DNA of 64,000 nt, taken from assembly GCF_905220565.1 (NCBI RefSeq), contig NC_059401.1:16612766-16676765 (forward strand), in the 5' to 3' direction. A model generated the notes under the pieces. That model worked only from the letters and a program-made list of their open reading frames with translations. It did no database searches and was not told the DNA's origin. Origin of the DNA: Melitaea cinxia. Taxonomy: Eukaryota > Arthropoda > Insecta > Lepidoptera > Nymphalidae. The translations under genes and the position numbers were made by a program. Every line of letters begins with the position of its first letter. Position 1 is the stretch's first letter. Shown in pieces: positions 1-13,157 of the stretch.

Positions 1-91
1 TTTTACAAAATATAATCTTCTATAACAGCGCATTATCAGCGGGTCGAGTGCGCTGTCAGCAACGCGCACGTTTCGTAGAGCGCTGTTATAA

Positions 92-3000
92 GATGTCTCA
101 TTTCATGTGTTCATTCCTATTGTACCCGATGGGAAAGTCGTTGTTTACACAGGGATTCCGTGTGACGTTTCATACAAAAATTTTGTACATATCTTGAATT
201 TTCCGAGCTCAAGTTATACGAGTTTCAAAATATTTTCTTGTAATCCGGTGATCCATTATGAAATTGTTTACGAAGAGCGTTCACCCATTTCACGCCTGAC
301 CCGGTAACATAATATTATGGAGTCTCCTGTAAAATATACCGAGACAGTTCTCATGCATTATGTTTTCTCAAATTTATGTGCATGTTGCATATTCATACCA
401 CTGCTTATACATTGAATTTATAATAAAAAATCATGTATCACGATTTTCTTCTTTTATTCATCATGTACAGGACATATTAGATTGAATATAAGGAAATTGA
501 TCTACAAATCCTTCAGCATTGTTTGTTTGTAGCTCAAATAAAAACTAAACCGATTTTAAGTATACTTGTATTCATTGAAATACTACTTTGAATACTACTT
601 ACTTTTTTGTTACAAACATACTTTTCTCATGGCCATTGACATTTTATCTAATGACTATTTCGGAAAATGCATCGAGGTCAAGGCAGAAATACCTGCCAAG
701 AATTCGGTAATCTGGAAAAAGGGAAGTAGTAATTCCCGCTAGAAAAGTTCACATAACATTAGACTCAAGCTTGTGTACGAAATAGTATCATGTTTAGGAT
801 GAACCTATCAAACACCAGATCGAAAGTCTATACTTGACTAACATTTCCATCAGATTTTTCTTAAAGGAATCACGAGCACACGTGAAACTATATAACATAA
901 CCAGTTTATATGAAGAAAAAAATTACTGTCGATCCCCAGTCTTACTTACCTAACAAATCTCCTGTAGGATAACCGTAGAGCACGATGTTCAATAAAACGC
1001 ATGGACAATTTAGATTTTATGAATGTTCATTTTAAATAAAAATTTGGAAAAGAATCCTGGAAAACTTCATACCTTTTTTTCATTCGCCTTTATACCTAAT
1101 ATAGTCTCTAAAGCACTCGCATGGAGCCATTCTTATTTAAATTTCTGATATAATATAAGGGTACAGAATAGCGTCAGCTCTATAGCGTCCATAATTGTGG
1201 CTATAATTGGGTATATTCAGGAAAAGAGTGATCAATCAAATATTAGAATATTAATTAGCAGCTTAAAAAAACATCATCGATTTTTAAGAGAAACATTTCA
1301 AAGAACGACAATTCCATCAAGTGTGTTTAAGCCTCAAATTATTTTTAACAAAATTAAATTGTAAGTATTTTGTAATACTATACTGATTTTTCTGTAAATT
1401 TTCAAAATTTCAAATATCGTACAATATGACTGTTAAGGTAGCTCCGCATAACCATTACGAACTGATGGAAGAGCAGGGATCATGCGTTCACGAGATGTAG
1501 GTATCCAGTTGAACGGTTCAAGTCAAACATAACTCGCTTGAAGAGATCCAAGTCATAAGAAATATGAGGAATACTTATCGAACTTTCAGTAAGAAGTGAA
1601 CCATATCGGCTCGCTTTACTCTTTCTCTTTTCTCCTTTTTCATTCCTTCTTCTTTAGAAGAGACAGAAAATTTATTGACTGTTACTGAAAAATATATTAC
1701 TTGAATAATTACTTCAATGATTAACTAAAAACTATAAATAATACCTAATTAGTGTTGTTAATAAATAATAATTTTTATTTAAAGATATGTATATCAATAT
1801 ACTCGTAATTGGTAACAAATGCTTGCGTATATCAATCGCTCCATCTTATACCCTGGTACAAAACATCTCCACCGCTTACCCGTACCCCCTTGAGGGGTAA
1901 TCACCCTATATTGTTCCCTTAGCGAACCCTAATGCATGACACTATTACGCTTGATGTGAACTAATGCTTCGAATGTCTTTTTTATAACGAAATTATTGTT
2001 ATTTAGGCGCGACAAAGGCTGTAATTATATTTGAGGGGATGGTTTCGAAGGCCTCGCGGGAAATTGACGGTGACGTAACCGATGAAAATTACCTTTTGTT
2101 TATTTTTTAAGTAGGTTTTATCGAAATAAAATTTTACGGTTTTGTTATTTTTTCGTTTACTTATTTTTATTTTTTGTTACAAGTGGATAATTAAATTGAA
2201 ATTGATTGAAAATTTACGACGAACGTTATGGATATTTGTTAGATCTAAGAAAAATAGTATTGGACGGTTATACAGAAGCACCTTGCCAGAATATTTAGTG
2301 TAAATTATAGCCGTACTTACGCCCTCACGAAAAGTATCATGCAGAACGAGTCTCCCATAGTAGCTAGTCTATTTAAGCAAATTCAGATTTTAAAAACGGC
2401 TATGATTTTTTTTCACACGTGATCTAAACATCCTATATATTCTGGTAAAAGCTATAAACTAGACTACTCAAGGATTAAATTGAATAATCAGTTTTTTGCA
2501 ACTTAGGGTAAATAGCGTAAAATCAGAAGGTTAAGAAATTAATTTATTTATTTATTATGAATGTATGTTATAAAAAAAGAAGAATAAAGATACATAACAT
2601 TTGTAAAATAATAGCAAAATTATTATTTTATAAAATTAAAAAAATTAAAAAATAGAAAAAGCGATTCCATGTAAACTCTTCCGTATGATAAATTAAAAAA
2701 AAATTACGAAGAAATTAAAAAGATTAACACAACATCATTTCTGGACAGATAAGCACATACGAACAATCAGTCATTATGTAAGCAACATACACTGTTAACA
2801 GGTGTGAATATACATCGTATTCTTATAGAATCTTTTGCCGAAAACGTATACGGAACACTAAAAATGGCGTTAATATAAAATCAATAAATCCTTGAAGCTC
2901 GCTCAAATATAGGCCGCAAAATGACGCCGCTGAGAGATATAATGACAACTCTTTCGCGCCACTGCGAAGCGATCTTGAAACGAAAGAATTTTAAATTGTG

Positions 3001-3228
3001 GAATTTAAAGTTTTGGATTTTTTTTTAATAATATAAAATAAAAATGTTTATTAGTCGGAAGACAAAGTTTCTATAATTCTTGGTAAAAATAAAAAGATAA
3101 AAGCTTAATAACTAGTGTGATAAAATTCTTAAATAAATTCCTTAATTAATTGGCTTTAGACGAGTAAGATTCAAAATATCTTTTGAATCGTTATTTTACG
3201 AATGGAAAAAAATATTTGTTTTAATTAA
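92..3228. other. AT-rich intronic DNA, nothing recognised
   Basis: No coding signal, RNA gene or clear repeat. CpG-richer patches at 2030-2080 and 2900-2985 stand out weakly. Confidence 0.6.
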
Positions 3229-3337
3229 TTACCTATACTTAGAGTGAAGCTACTGTCGATTGAGAATTTAGATTCTGCAGAAAGTAATCGAGCGAGAAAC
3301 TACGCAGTTACTCTTTCGAGAAAGTCTGTTGTATATA
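3229..3337 (-). repeat. LINE (jockey-like) 3' UTR fragment
   Basis: Minus-strand CTTTCTCGAAAGAGTAACTG followed by the CAGAATCTAAATTCTC and GTAGCTTCACTC blocks of the same UTR. Confidence 0.6.
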
Positions 3338-3516
3338 TTGCAGAATATATGTATGGATTATAAATATTGAACGTTTCATTTATAAGTACTGAGACACATT
3401 TCAATAAAATATTAAATTCCATTATCTCTTCTTAAGCCTGTCTCGTATGATCATCGCGAAAATAATTTCACGTTACATACCCTGTATTTGTATTTATTGA
3501 GTTATTAAAGAATTTA

Positions 3517-3722
3517 CCAGAGTACACCACAGGAAATACCCTGCTCAAAATCTGAGCGGCCCAACTTAGGATACTTCCTGACCTTACAGAAGACTGTGGT
3601 GAGTAAGATGAGAAGAGTTCCTGAGAGTGGATTTGGGGTGGGATCGGCAACTCGCTTGCGATGCTTCTGGTGTTTCAAGCGTATATAAGCTACTAACTAC
3701 TACGAAGACCTAGTTTTATGTA
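3517..3722 (+). repeat. GACCTAG-ending interspersed repeat
   Basis: CCCTGCTCAAAATCTGAGCG, a TACAGAAGA...GGTGAGTAAGATG core, GCGATGCTTCTGGTG and a GACCTAGTTTTAT end. Family type (SINE or LINE tail) not determined. The minus frame at 3468-3650 is an artefact. Confidence 0.7.
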
Positions 3723-4945
3723 AAAAAGAATTTACGTTGTCAAAAGTAATGTATTTAAATGTTTTGTGTTGAGTTGAGTGTAAGTCGCTCAATAATTTAT
3801 TAATTTATACATTAATATTATCCATCCTAGATGTTAAGTAAGTAGGGTTTACTGTGTTAACTGTATATCGTATTAATATAAAATTTGTTATATAAAAAGG
3901 CTATCTTTATATTGAATCACGTAATTTATATTACGTAAGAATCCGTTAAGTTTTATACAAACAATTTATTAAATCAATTTTATTTAAACTTTTATAGTCT
4001 AGATAAGAGTCTAAAATCATACAACACATAACTATAAGTACGGTACGCGCAGTAGCCAGGTAAATTGGCAAATGTACCTCACAGCGCCGGAAGCTATGGC
4101 GTTTAAATGACGAACGCATCGCTCCATCACAATATACAATCAAGGCTTAATACGATGTGTTCGCGTCATTGTAATTGAAAAGTATGGTTCAGGGAGATGA
4201 GATTTTATGTAACGAATTGTAGATGAATATTAATAATCATGTCCTTTAGCTATTTATAGGGTTACTAAAAGTTGTACATTTATTTTAGCAGTATTTGATC
4301 TTAATGTCTAACGTTGACAGAAATGCACATAAAAATACGGAGTGCCGAAAATAGAATCGCCTTTTTTAAATGATTTAAAAATCGAATGTCAGCGAAGCAA
4401 ACATTTATTTCGCAAAATCTTTTTTGTCACGCATCATTAAGGCAAGGTATTCTTCCGTTTCATTTATCTCGAATTACGAAAAATATTTTTAGACATCTTT
4501 GGGGGATGAATTTATAATATGAATTTATAAATTGTTTCACTAAAAAATAATAAATGGAAAATACTTACGTTTCTCTAAATATAGAATATAAAAGTTTGAA
4601 TATTAATTGAAGTTCCTTTGAAACGTCTTCGCAAAGGGAAACAAACAAAAATAATATTAAGAGTCCTCTAAGAAATAAATGTGCTTAAATTTTATACGAG
4701 ACTTTAGTCTTATCATTTTCGCATTTAAAATACATTTTCTGTTTTATTGTTTAACAATTAATATTTTATAGGTATTTATCGGTTGTTTATATATGTTAGT
4801 TAAAATAAGCCAAAAGATAAAAAGACGTAGAATTCAGCTTGTAAGATCCCACTGCTGGACATAGGCGTTGTGTTCGAATATTTGTATGTTTGTGTGTATG
4901 TATGTGTGTGTTAGATATATATGTTTACTACCTTATTGTTACCGC

Positions 4946-5070
4946 CTACAATATTATCTGTTTGGCCTAAAGGTTGACTGGGAGAGAATGCCACTAGGAT
5001 TTAAGTCCGCCTTTTGTTACAACTGTTTAATATTGTTGGACAATAAAATATATAAATAAATAAATAAATA
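4946..5070 (+). repeat. LINE 3' end with (TAAA)n tail
   Basis: AAAGGTTGACTGGGAGAGAA, TTTAAGTCCGCCTTTTG and GGACAATAAAATATATAAATAAATAAA. The ORF through it (4868-5059) is an accident of the tail. Confidence 0.7.
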
Positions 5071-5726
5071 GGCCTTTTTCTCCATGTAGGACATATTATT
5101 TTAGTTATTGTGAACTATTTCATTGATTTTGAAATGACAGACTTACGAGTATCCATATTTATCTTTGTATGTCTTAGTAATCACTCTCCACACTATATTA
5201 ATGGAACCATAGCTGTTTAAAGTGTAAGAAATGAAATTTAAGTGTTAATTTTAATGCCAATACACATATATTTAAATATAACATGTCTGCATGTAAGATA
5301 GTTTTTTAAACCTATTGCACATAATCAAATTGACACAGAACCATGAATTCATTACTAGGGATAGACAATTTTTTTTTTATAGAAAGCGGTTTATCAGGCC
5401 AACTTACAAAATATACCTAACTTTTTTTACTTGCTTTGTGTGATAGCACTTGTGAAATATTTATAAAAATTGACTATAACTGGAGTAAGAGTTTATTTAT
5501 AAGAATATAATTTAGCCTACTTGATGTAAAACAAAATAACTAATACCGACTGTATTCTTTGCAGCAGCTATAAACCATCCCGCTGGGAATAGTATCCTCT
5601 AAACCGACCCCAACTAGTTAATACACAAATCACGACCAATTCAATACACGTATTGCATGTTTGACACACACCGCAGACAGGCACATAGCCCGCCTGATTG
5701 ATCCCGTATTGTGCTTTATGTACTAA

Positions 5727-6697
5727 CGGCCGAACCCAATATTCAATCTAAAGATAGAGATAGGTAGTTATCATCGACTGCTAATAACTAACTATCTATC
5801 CTTTGTAGTTGTCCCAATAATTCGCATAGGGGACTACTATCTCCAGTTAGCTGTAGATAGACCGGCTACCTGAGCTCTTCCTTACATTCCAGTATACGCA
5901 GCGTCACAGACGGCCTCAGTTATGTTACACAGATGTTTTGTAGTATTTAAATTTGTCATACAAATTTTATTCATATTAAAGTAATCTTGTTTTATAAAAA
6001 TATGGACAAATTAATTTTTACACAGACTTTTTAATTTATAATAAATGATATTATTTTAATATGGAATCCATGGTAAATCTAGTAACGGAACGTTTTAACA
6101 CGACACGAAAAGACGCTACGACGCCATTACGCTTTATTGAATCGTTGTTTCGTTTGAATTTGTATATTTTTTTTACAAATCAAATTATACAAATCATTGC
6201 AAATTATAGGTACAATCATTCACCAAATTGTTTGTTTTATTCACAAGATGAGTAAAGTAAGTATTATTTCACAAGAAACATATTATTTTTATTCAATTAA
6301 TAGTTGCAAAAGAGCAATATCACTTGAACTGCTACTTGAACTTGAGTCAGCCATTATTTTTCACTCGAAATTAATTTTATTTTAAACAAAGAAAATACTT
6401 TTTCAATTAATAAATCTTAGTTATCCCCCGAAAACTATAGATCGGAAATTGTTGTTACTAAAGATAACCAACGTTACTGACAGATAGAACTCTATTATTA
6501 TTGGGACGCTTACACTGTCATTTTCATACGAACTGTTATCTCTAGTAAGCTATCCTCCCTCTCGTCGATAGACAGCTTTGAAGGATAAGATTGCCTATCG
6601 TCGACAAGTTTATTGGGTCAGTAAAATGAATGATAGATAGATATTTCTGTCTCTAGTAGGACATAACCAGAGATAGATTGAATATTGGGTTCGGCCG
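5727..6697. mobile_element. 971-bp terminal-inverted-repeat element (MITE-like, unclassified)
   Basis: Perfect 24-bp inverted repeats lie at 5727-5750 and 6674-6697. They begin CGGCCGAACCCAATATTC when read inward. The element is flanked on both sides by TAA (5724-5726 and 6698-6700), consistent with a 3-bp target duplication as used by PIF/Harbinger elements. Subterminal sequences on both sides are rich in related AGATAGA/CTATC motifs. The core is AT-rich. The longest frames (6061-6255, 6197-6385) do not resemble a transposase I know, so the element is likely non-autonomous. Assignment to Harbinger is inference from the TAA alone. Confidence 0.8.
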
Positions 6698-6700
6698 TAA

Positions 6701-9657
6701 GCCGTATATACAAACAAATGTTCTATATACGAATAATTAGAATATTACGTCCTATCAACTTTTTTTTTTGTTACAAGATTAGTTTCTGTTCTTTTGGTAA
6801 ATGATAAAAATTTAGGAAATTTTTACTTTTCATTTTATATTTCGATGAGTTTGTGAGGCCAGATGTTTAATAATTAGTAGTTTCTGGTTAGTACAGGACC
6901 TCTGTAACTTCGAAGTTTATTCTAAATTTAATAAAATTTTATTTTATTTTAGTAACAAAATATTGTTGGTTAAAGCATTAGCATCAATGAGAAAAGAAAT
7001 GCATTCGCTTATTTAAGTAAACTTCACGATAAGCCATACCTAACATTTTACAGGTAAAATCTTATATTTACAAAAAAAGCAAATATCGAGCGTAAAACAA
7101 CAAAACGTACCAACATAATAGTATATCTCGTTTCAAATTTAAAGAATGTGACTTGAATTCCTAACCACTATGACTACAGCCTCCATTCCATTTGTGATTT
7201 CGTACCGATTGCTTAAGGCAGAGCCTGTTTGATCTGACACGTGCATTGCATCTTTCATGAGCTTGATGATATAAATATGTTTTGACTAAATAGTTTAGAG
7301 GGAAGGCTTAAATGAAACATATAGTAAGATTTATTTAAAAAAGGCTATAAATTAAGCTGATACGATCTTTTGTCACATTATAACTTTAGTGTGTTTTTCG
7401 AACGTTATATTCTCATGATTTTTAACTATGGGAGACATCGCGATTTTTGGAGACACATAGTTTTTTTTTTTTGAACAGACATCGATGCAATGGCTGCCAG
7501 GTTCTTATTATGTATATGCACGAGTGTCTAAATTACATTTCATTATTTATTTGCCTGTGATACATGTTTTTTTTATATATGGTGTTAGTCAATTTTTTTA
7601 CGACGTATATATATTTCAATAAGCCGGAAAATAAATAAAGTATTTAAGAATTTCAGTATTTTTAAAAACATTTTATCAAGTATCTTTAAAAAAAATAAAA
7701 AAAGGTACAAATAAATCCCATTTCGGAAGAAAGTTAAAATAGATATATTACACCTAAGGCTGACCTGATCATTAAGGAGACAGGGACGTTCACAATTCTC
7801 TCTAATTAATTCGAACCTCGCAGTTTCGATGGAAACCTCAATGTCCCAAGGATCAAGTACCGTCCTCATTCCTAATTGTGCCTTACGAGCTCCATTCGAA
7901 CCACTTTCACCTAACCGCCATTCGATTACATACCGTATTCTTCTGACATTATGATCTCTTTTCACGTGAGACATCATTACAATTGATCAAGATATAGTCC
8001 TTAACGTCTTCATAATAAGAACTATAATAGTACACGTGAGAAGTTTTGCACCAATGGTGCTTCAATCCGTAAGTGCTATTTAGAACGAAAAGAGGTGGTA
8101 CCAATTACGTGGTAATTTAATACTATTTATAGAGTTTATGAACTAACAAATGTTGGCAATGTCTTCGTGTATTCAAGTGTTTTGGTTCAAAAAGCTACAG
8201 GTGTATTATAACTTAAATACTTTTTGTTTTTGCAATCCATTGTCCTTTTACTGACTGAATAAAAACAAATTAAAATGAGAAAGTTATATATAGGCTTTAT
8301 AATATTACTTAATAGCGCTATTATGTGTAAAATAAACACAAAACATATATTTGAAAATGTTTCTGTTACTTCCCCACACAACAAAAAATAACGTCTGGTG
8401 TCGTGGGACATCTGATAGGAACGAAGTTCTTTATTATGAAATGTTTTATTTCAAGTTCTATACAAGGTATAAAGAAAATACTTATACATTTTTTATTATG
8501 ATTTTTTTATCGCTAAAAAAACTGCTTTACAAAACTATCTTAACACCTTTATTTTATTTACGTCAGTAAGTACGTACAGTTATCACGTAGAATATACATT
8601 AGACATGTAGATCATACAGACTATACATAAAATCTTACGCTACGTTATGGACGATTTATATACGATTGTCTATGGTATGGACGTTTTTTTTTCCAACTAG
8701 GGTACCACTCCACAACGCCCCATAAGGTACTTCGTTCCAAATAAACAAAAATAAAAACAATAAACAATTCGCAAAAACTTCACAAGTCAAATTGAAAACA
8801 TTTTCATTTCCCTTATTACCAAAACTTGTGAAAAACTTTTACAAAGCACTTATAGTACACGTTCGTTAATATAGAGTTATATAGTTTTTGTGCGAATTTT
8901 TCACTTCAAAACCGTATCGACGGTAATAGTTTACTGAGAGCAATTTCAAAACGCTTGAGGGATTTTATATTAAAAGTGCATATTTGTTAGGACAAGTTGC
9001 AAAGAAAAGCGATTATTGTAAAACGGTAATTAATCACGAAGGCTGCTGTGAGCGGATCGGATTGGAGCCAATATTTACCCAACTTTAAAAATGGAAGTTC
9101 ACATTGTCAAGTTTGTGCTTTTTTTTCATTTTTGTTGGTTTTTTGCCAACTGAATACAATTTAAATGCACTGAGCAGTGTAGTTATTATTTTCACGTATT
9201 TTCGTTGTAATTGTATGGATGTATTTTGTACTTTATGTTTCTTATATTTGTATTCATTATATTTCTTAAATCGATTTTATTTTATTTACTTTTCTACAGA
9301 ATACTGTGACCTCTAGTCTAGAACTATTATTCTTAAAACGTCAATTATTGTAATTAATATTATTGTTTATAAAATATCGTGTTTAAATGACAAAATGGTG
9401 ATCTTGGATAATTCTACGAGTATCGTTCTAAATATTTACCAATACATACCGACAGACACATTATAATATAAACATTTACAAAGATAGGGAATAGACTTAG
9501 TCTAGGAACATCAAAGAACACACAAATACAATTCTTACTACAACAACTGTAAGAAGATAGGAAAAAAATGTGTATTCGTGTAAATACTCGTTTATCCCAA
9601 GAGAGTATAAACGGAACTGTTTAAAATTAGAATGGAAATATTTTAAATCTGACTTTT

Positions 9658-9692
<35 letters not shown>

Positions 9693-10567
9693 TTTATCAA
9701 ATAGATTGAAAGAGTGGAGTTTAAACAACTGTTAATATATAAGAAATTATTGTGTCATTATTTAAAATTAAATTATTAAAGTTAATGTTCTTATGATACG
9801 ATACATTCGAATGCGAGGCAAGTAAGTTTAAATGTTTGTTAGAAACAGAGGAACGCAAGCAAAGATAAAGTTCGGTACGAGTTTAATTAAACCTTTTATT
9901 TTACACGAGATAGCACAAAACACTCAAGTTCTAGACTTAAAAATGTGCAATGTGTTGAAATAACTACGTAGTATATTTTCTTTTAACATCGTCTGTCTGT
10001 AAGTACAGGTGTCTTATCTCACCAGATTAATTACAATTTAGTTTGTCTAGAAAAGAGTCATCAGACTCAATAAAATAATAATAATTAATAAATTAATATG
10101 TAATTACGTGTACATTTTAGGATATTTTTAAATATATAACTTGTTCCGTAAATAACTTGTCATGAAAACGTTAAACACGTACAAAATTACAAATATTACG
10201 AAAATAAAATTATAACTTTGTTTTAATTATTAAACTCATTAATTACAATCACATCATTAATTCTCACAAAGTTTATAATATATAAAAACATCCGACACGC
10301 ATGCCAAGTTCCCATGACCAAAGTGACCGATTATTCACATGAAATCACAATAAATCCTTTATATAAATGTGCGGTGACAGATCAATATGAACGTCGTGTA
10401 TCGGCCTCAGTAGTAAAATAAATAAGATAGTGCACTCTGCAGGAACAGTGCAACTGTCATTGCTACGACTCTTTGTTATGTGCAATAAAACTACATTGTG
10501 TTTATGAGATTGGGTACTACTCGGATTAGCGAGAATCAAAGCATTAAAAATATTTAAAAAAAAATTA
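6701..10567. other. AT-rich intronic DNA, nothing recognised
   Basis: Only simple runs and accidental frames. The 130-residue minus frame at 7585-7977 is discussed under rejected items. Confidence 0.55.
9659..9686. repeat. 28-T homopolymer
   Basis: The run makes the Lys-rich minus-strand frame at 9497-9700. No retrogene is seen next to it. Confidence 0.9.
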
Positions 10568-10622
10568 ACAATGAAACGGCAACGTTTTGATGAAACGGTA
10601 ACGTTTTTGTCGATGGCGCTGG
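10568..10622 (+). repeat. Short repeat, inverted partner at 51.12 kb
   Basis: Two adjacent units of GATGAAACGGNAACGTTTT followed by TCGATGGCGCT. The same order is found inverted at 51119-51172. Confidence 0.6.
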
Positions 10623-10662
10623 ACCACCTAAGAAAAATACGCTATATTAAGATCAATCTTGG

Positions 10663-10722
10663 CTTTGTACAATAGGCGGCCTTATCGCTAAAAAGCGATC
10701 ACTACTAGGCAACCGTGTTGCG
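10663..10722 (-). repeat. LINE 3'-end fragment
   Basis: Minus-strand GGTTGCCTAGTAGTGATCGC, AGCGATAAGGCCGCC and ATTGTACAAAG; no tail. Confidence 0.6.
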
Positions 10723-12250
10723 GAGGATGTTATGACCAGTGAACACAGACAGGAATAGGTGTACTTATAATAAATAGAATTATATTATTAGACGTACTCT
10801 CTATATAACTATAATTTTGTTTTACTAGTTGCACCTATACTACCTGGCTATATACGTCCCAGACTTTATTACAATGACTTCAGTAACTTTTATATAAAAG
10901 AATAAGAAATATCCATATCCATATCTATATTCACAAACTTTCTCATTATAATATTAAAATGATATAATTAGATAGAATGTATGTAATGACTATTAAAAAA
11001 TATCGCCTAGCGTAGCTAAGAGTTATCGCGTTTGTGAAAATTTTCATATAAGGCAATATATTAAGTTAATAAACTTTGGCTTTTTCAGTTTCCATGACTG
11101 AGTTTTGCATAAACTAATTAATTATATTTATTAAATTAATTTCAAATAAAGAAAATACAATCAGAAATCCGTGATGTGACATATTCAGTGATCTCGCATA
11201 CTTGCACAATTCCATTCCATTAACTAAATATAACACTAAATGTGCGTGTGAATATCAAAATGAGTAACCATTTCGCCCATCAATATGTAATGGTGTACGT
11301 GTGGCAAGCGATTAAACTACACAACCTGAGCCCTTCTCAGACATTAATATGCTATTACTCAAATTGCTTCGAACTTTATTTAAAGTACTTCAAGAAAACG
11401 CTTTAAATTTCCAAGTGTATTTAAACAACACATTGAAAATCGTGCAGAAGTTAAACATCGATTAAGATAAGAATAGCAGCCGAGTGAAGCCAAGAAAAGT
11501 TCCAACCTTAGCTTAATTAACTTCAATGGCATAAAATCGATTACGCTGACGTGAATCCAGATAGTCGAATCGATATACGTACAATCCTTGATCGCATTCA
11601 CGCCTCTAATTCGCGTTTTATCAGTCGAACGATTCCTATCACAAAGAGTAACATTCGGAAAGCGATCACAACTGAAATAATAAAACGCCAAGGAGTCATC
11701 TATCTACGAATCGGAGGAAATTATAAAATGGAAATTCATTTGAGTTTTAAATTCCGTTGGGAATAAGATCCTAACGTTTTGCCTCACCAAACCTCCAGGG
11801 GGTGGGAACGAATGAAATATAATTGAAATTTTTCTTAATCCCCTCGGATGTTTCTAAAAGTTAGGTAGCTTTGAGATTTATGTTTTCCATTCGAGGATAT
11901 GCGATCTAGTGACCGGAAGATAACAGGTAACTGATGCTAATTAAAAAGAAACAAAACCGCTTGGAAGTCTAATACTTTTTAACAAGCAATTGTTTTGTAT
12001 GTGTTTATAAAAGTATGTAGAATGTTTTTGCAAACGGTCTAATACTTTATTTAAAATACACCAAACTTTCAAGAGAAAAACATTTGGTCACATTTTGATG
12101 TGAAATTTTAGATTCGTCAACTTATGGCTCCTTATAACAGATGGCGCTTATTATGGCCCAATAAAAACTCGGTCTTACCGGTATAGTTAGTTTTATTTTA
12201 GGAAAGATTTTAGAAACATTATTGGAAAACCCTCACAAATTTTTAGTTAT

Positions 12251-12320
12251 CAGTCAGTCAGTCAGTCAGTCAGTCAGTTCAGCCTATTACAGTCCACTGC
12301 TGGACTTAGGCCTCCCCAAG
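12251..12320 (-). mobile_element. Microsatellite-tailed retroelement, 5'-truncated, (CAGT)n tail
   Basis: Only the last ~45 bp of the family unit remain, followed (on the minus strand) by a tail that reads (CAGT)n on the plus strand at 12251-12278. Perfect 10-bp flanks TTTTAGTTAT lie at 12241-12250 and 12321-12330. Confidence 0.85.
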
Positions 12321-12399
12321 TTTTAGTTATAATTTACATTTATTCTTCAATACGCTTTTTTGCTTTTGGAGAGAAAGAAACTAAATCATACGATTTTAT

Positions 12400-12500
12400 T
12401 TTTATGTTACCCACACATTAGGGAAATCTAAACATTTTTTTTTAAAATCATATCAAAAATCGACCGTTCCAGCGGGGATCGATCCAGCATCTCCGCCGAT
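12400..12500. repeat. tRNA-like-bearing repeat, copy 1 (rearranged fragment)
   Basis: It contains the opening block (TTACCCACACATTAGGG) on the plus strand. This is followed by ATCATATCAAAA and the tRNA-like T arm and acceptor half in the opposite orientation (GACCGTTCCAGCGGGGATCG). The two halves are therefore inverted relative to the other copies and the remainder is lost. Confidence 0.6.
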
Positions 12501-12641
12501 ATTTAAAATAAATCGTATACCTATTTTTTTAAATAGTTGTTTTAACAGTTGACCGCATTAATTCTTTAGATTAAAATACAGTAATATACTTTTGGCTAAG
12601 TTTTTCTTATTAGATTAATCAACTTATGATCACGTATTAAA

Positions 12642-12978
12642 TTTTGCTGTGTGGCTACGGCACTAAAGAATTTAGCCACCCCCTCTCTTCCCGTGGGTGT
12701 CGTAAGAGGCGACTAAGGGATAACAAGGTTCCACAACTACCTTGGAACTTAAGAAACCGACCGATGGCGGGATAACCATCCAACTGCTGGCTTGGAAATA
12801 CACAGGCCGAAGACGGGCAGCAGCGTCTTCGCTGCGACAAAGCCAGTACTGCGGTCACCAACCTGCCTGCCCAGCGTGATGACTATGGGCAAAACACATG
12901 AGTTCACGTTATTTTTGGCGTAAACTTGTGGAGGCCAGTGTCCAACAGTGGACTGTATAGGCTGTAATGATGATGATG
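12642..12978 (+). mobile_element. Microsatellite-tailed retroelement, full-length copy with TSD
   Basis: This is a 337-bp unit starting near TGCTGTGTGGCTACGG and ending in (TGA)n. It is flanked by a 10-bp direct repeat ACGTATTAAA at 12632-12641 and 12979-12988, which fixes its limits. It is the reference copy for the family in this window. The 3' block (GTCCA..AGTGGACTG..AGGCTG) plus a short simple repeat is found in at least ten other places, usually 5'-truncated, which is the mark of LINE-type target-primed insertion. The frame at 12655-12861 is not a gene. Confidence 0.88.
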
Positions 12979-13157
12979 ACGTATTAAAGAAACATACATA
13001 TATATATGTTTAATATATTGCGCATAATATTCTATCTAAAGTACATGACACTCTGCTTTCTAAAAATTATATGCTACTAAACATTTTTTAATATATTAAT
13101 TTAAAATGTGTCTTCTAACTATATATAATGTTACGCTAAATCTTGAATCAAAGTTTA

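Noticed and set aside
7585..7977. 130-residue minus-strand frame, the longest in the window
   Set aside because: No domain or family recognised. The C-terminal third is low-complexity I/L/F/K from AT-rich DNA. A moderately GC region at 7790-7980 could be unique regulatory sequence, but there is no coding evidence.
11380..11766. Overlapping frames on both strands (103 and 71 residues)
   Set aside because: No similarity recognised and mutually overlapping; most likely chance open frames.
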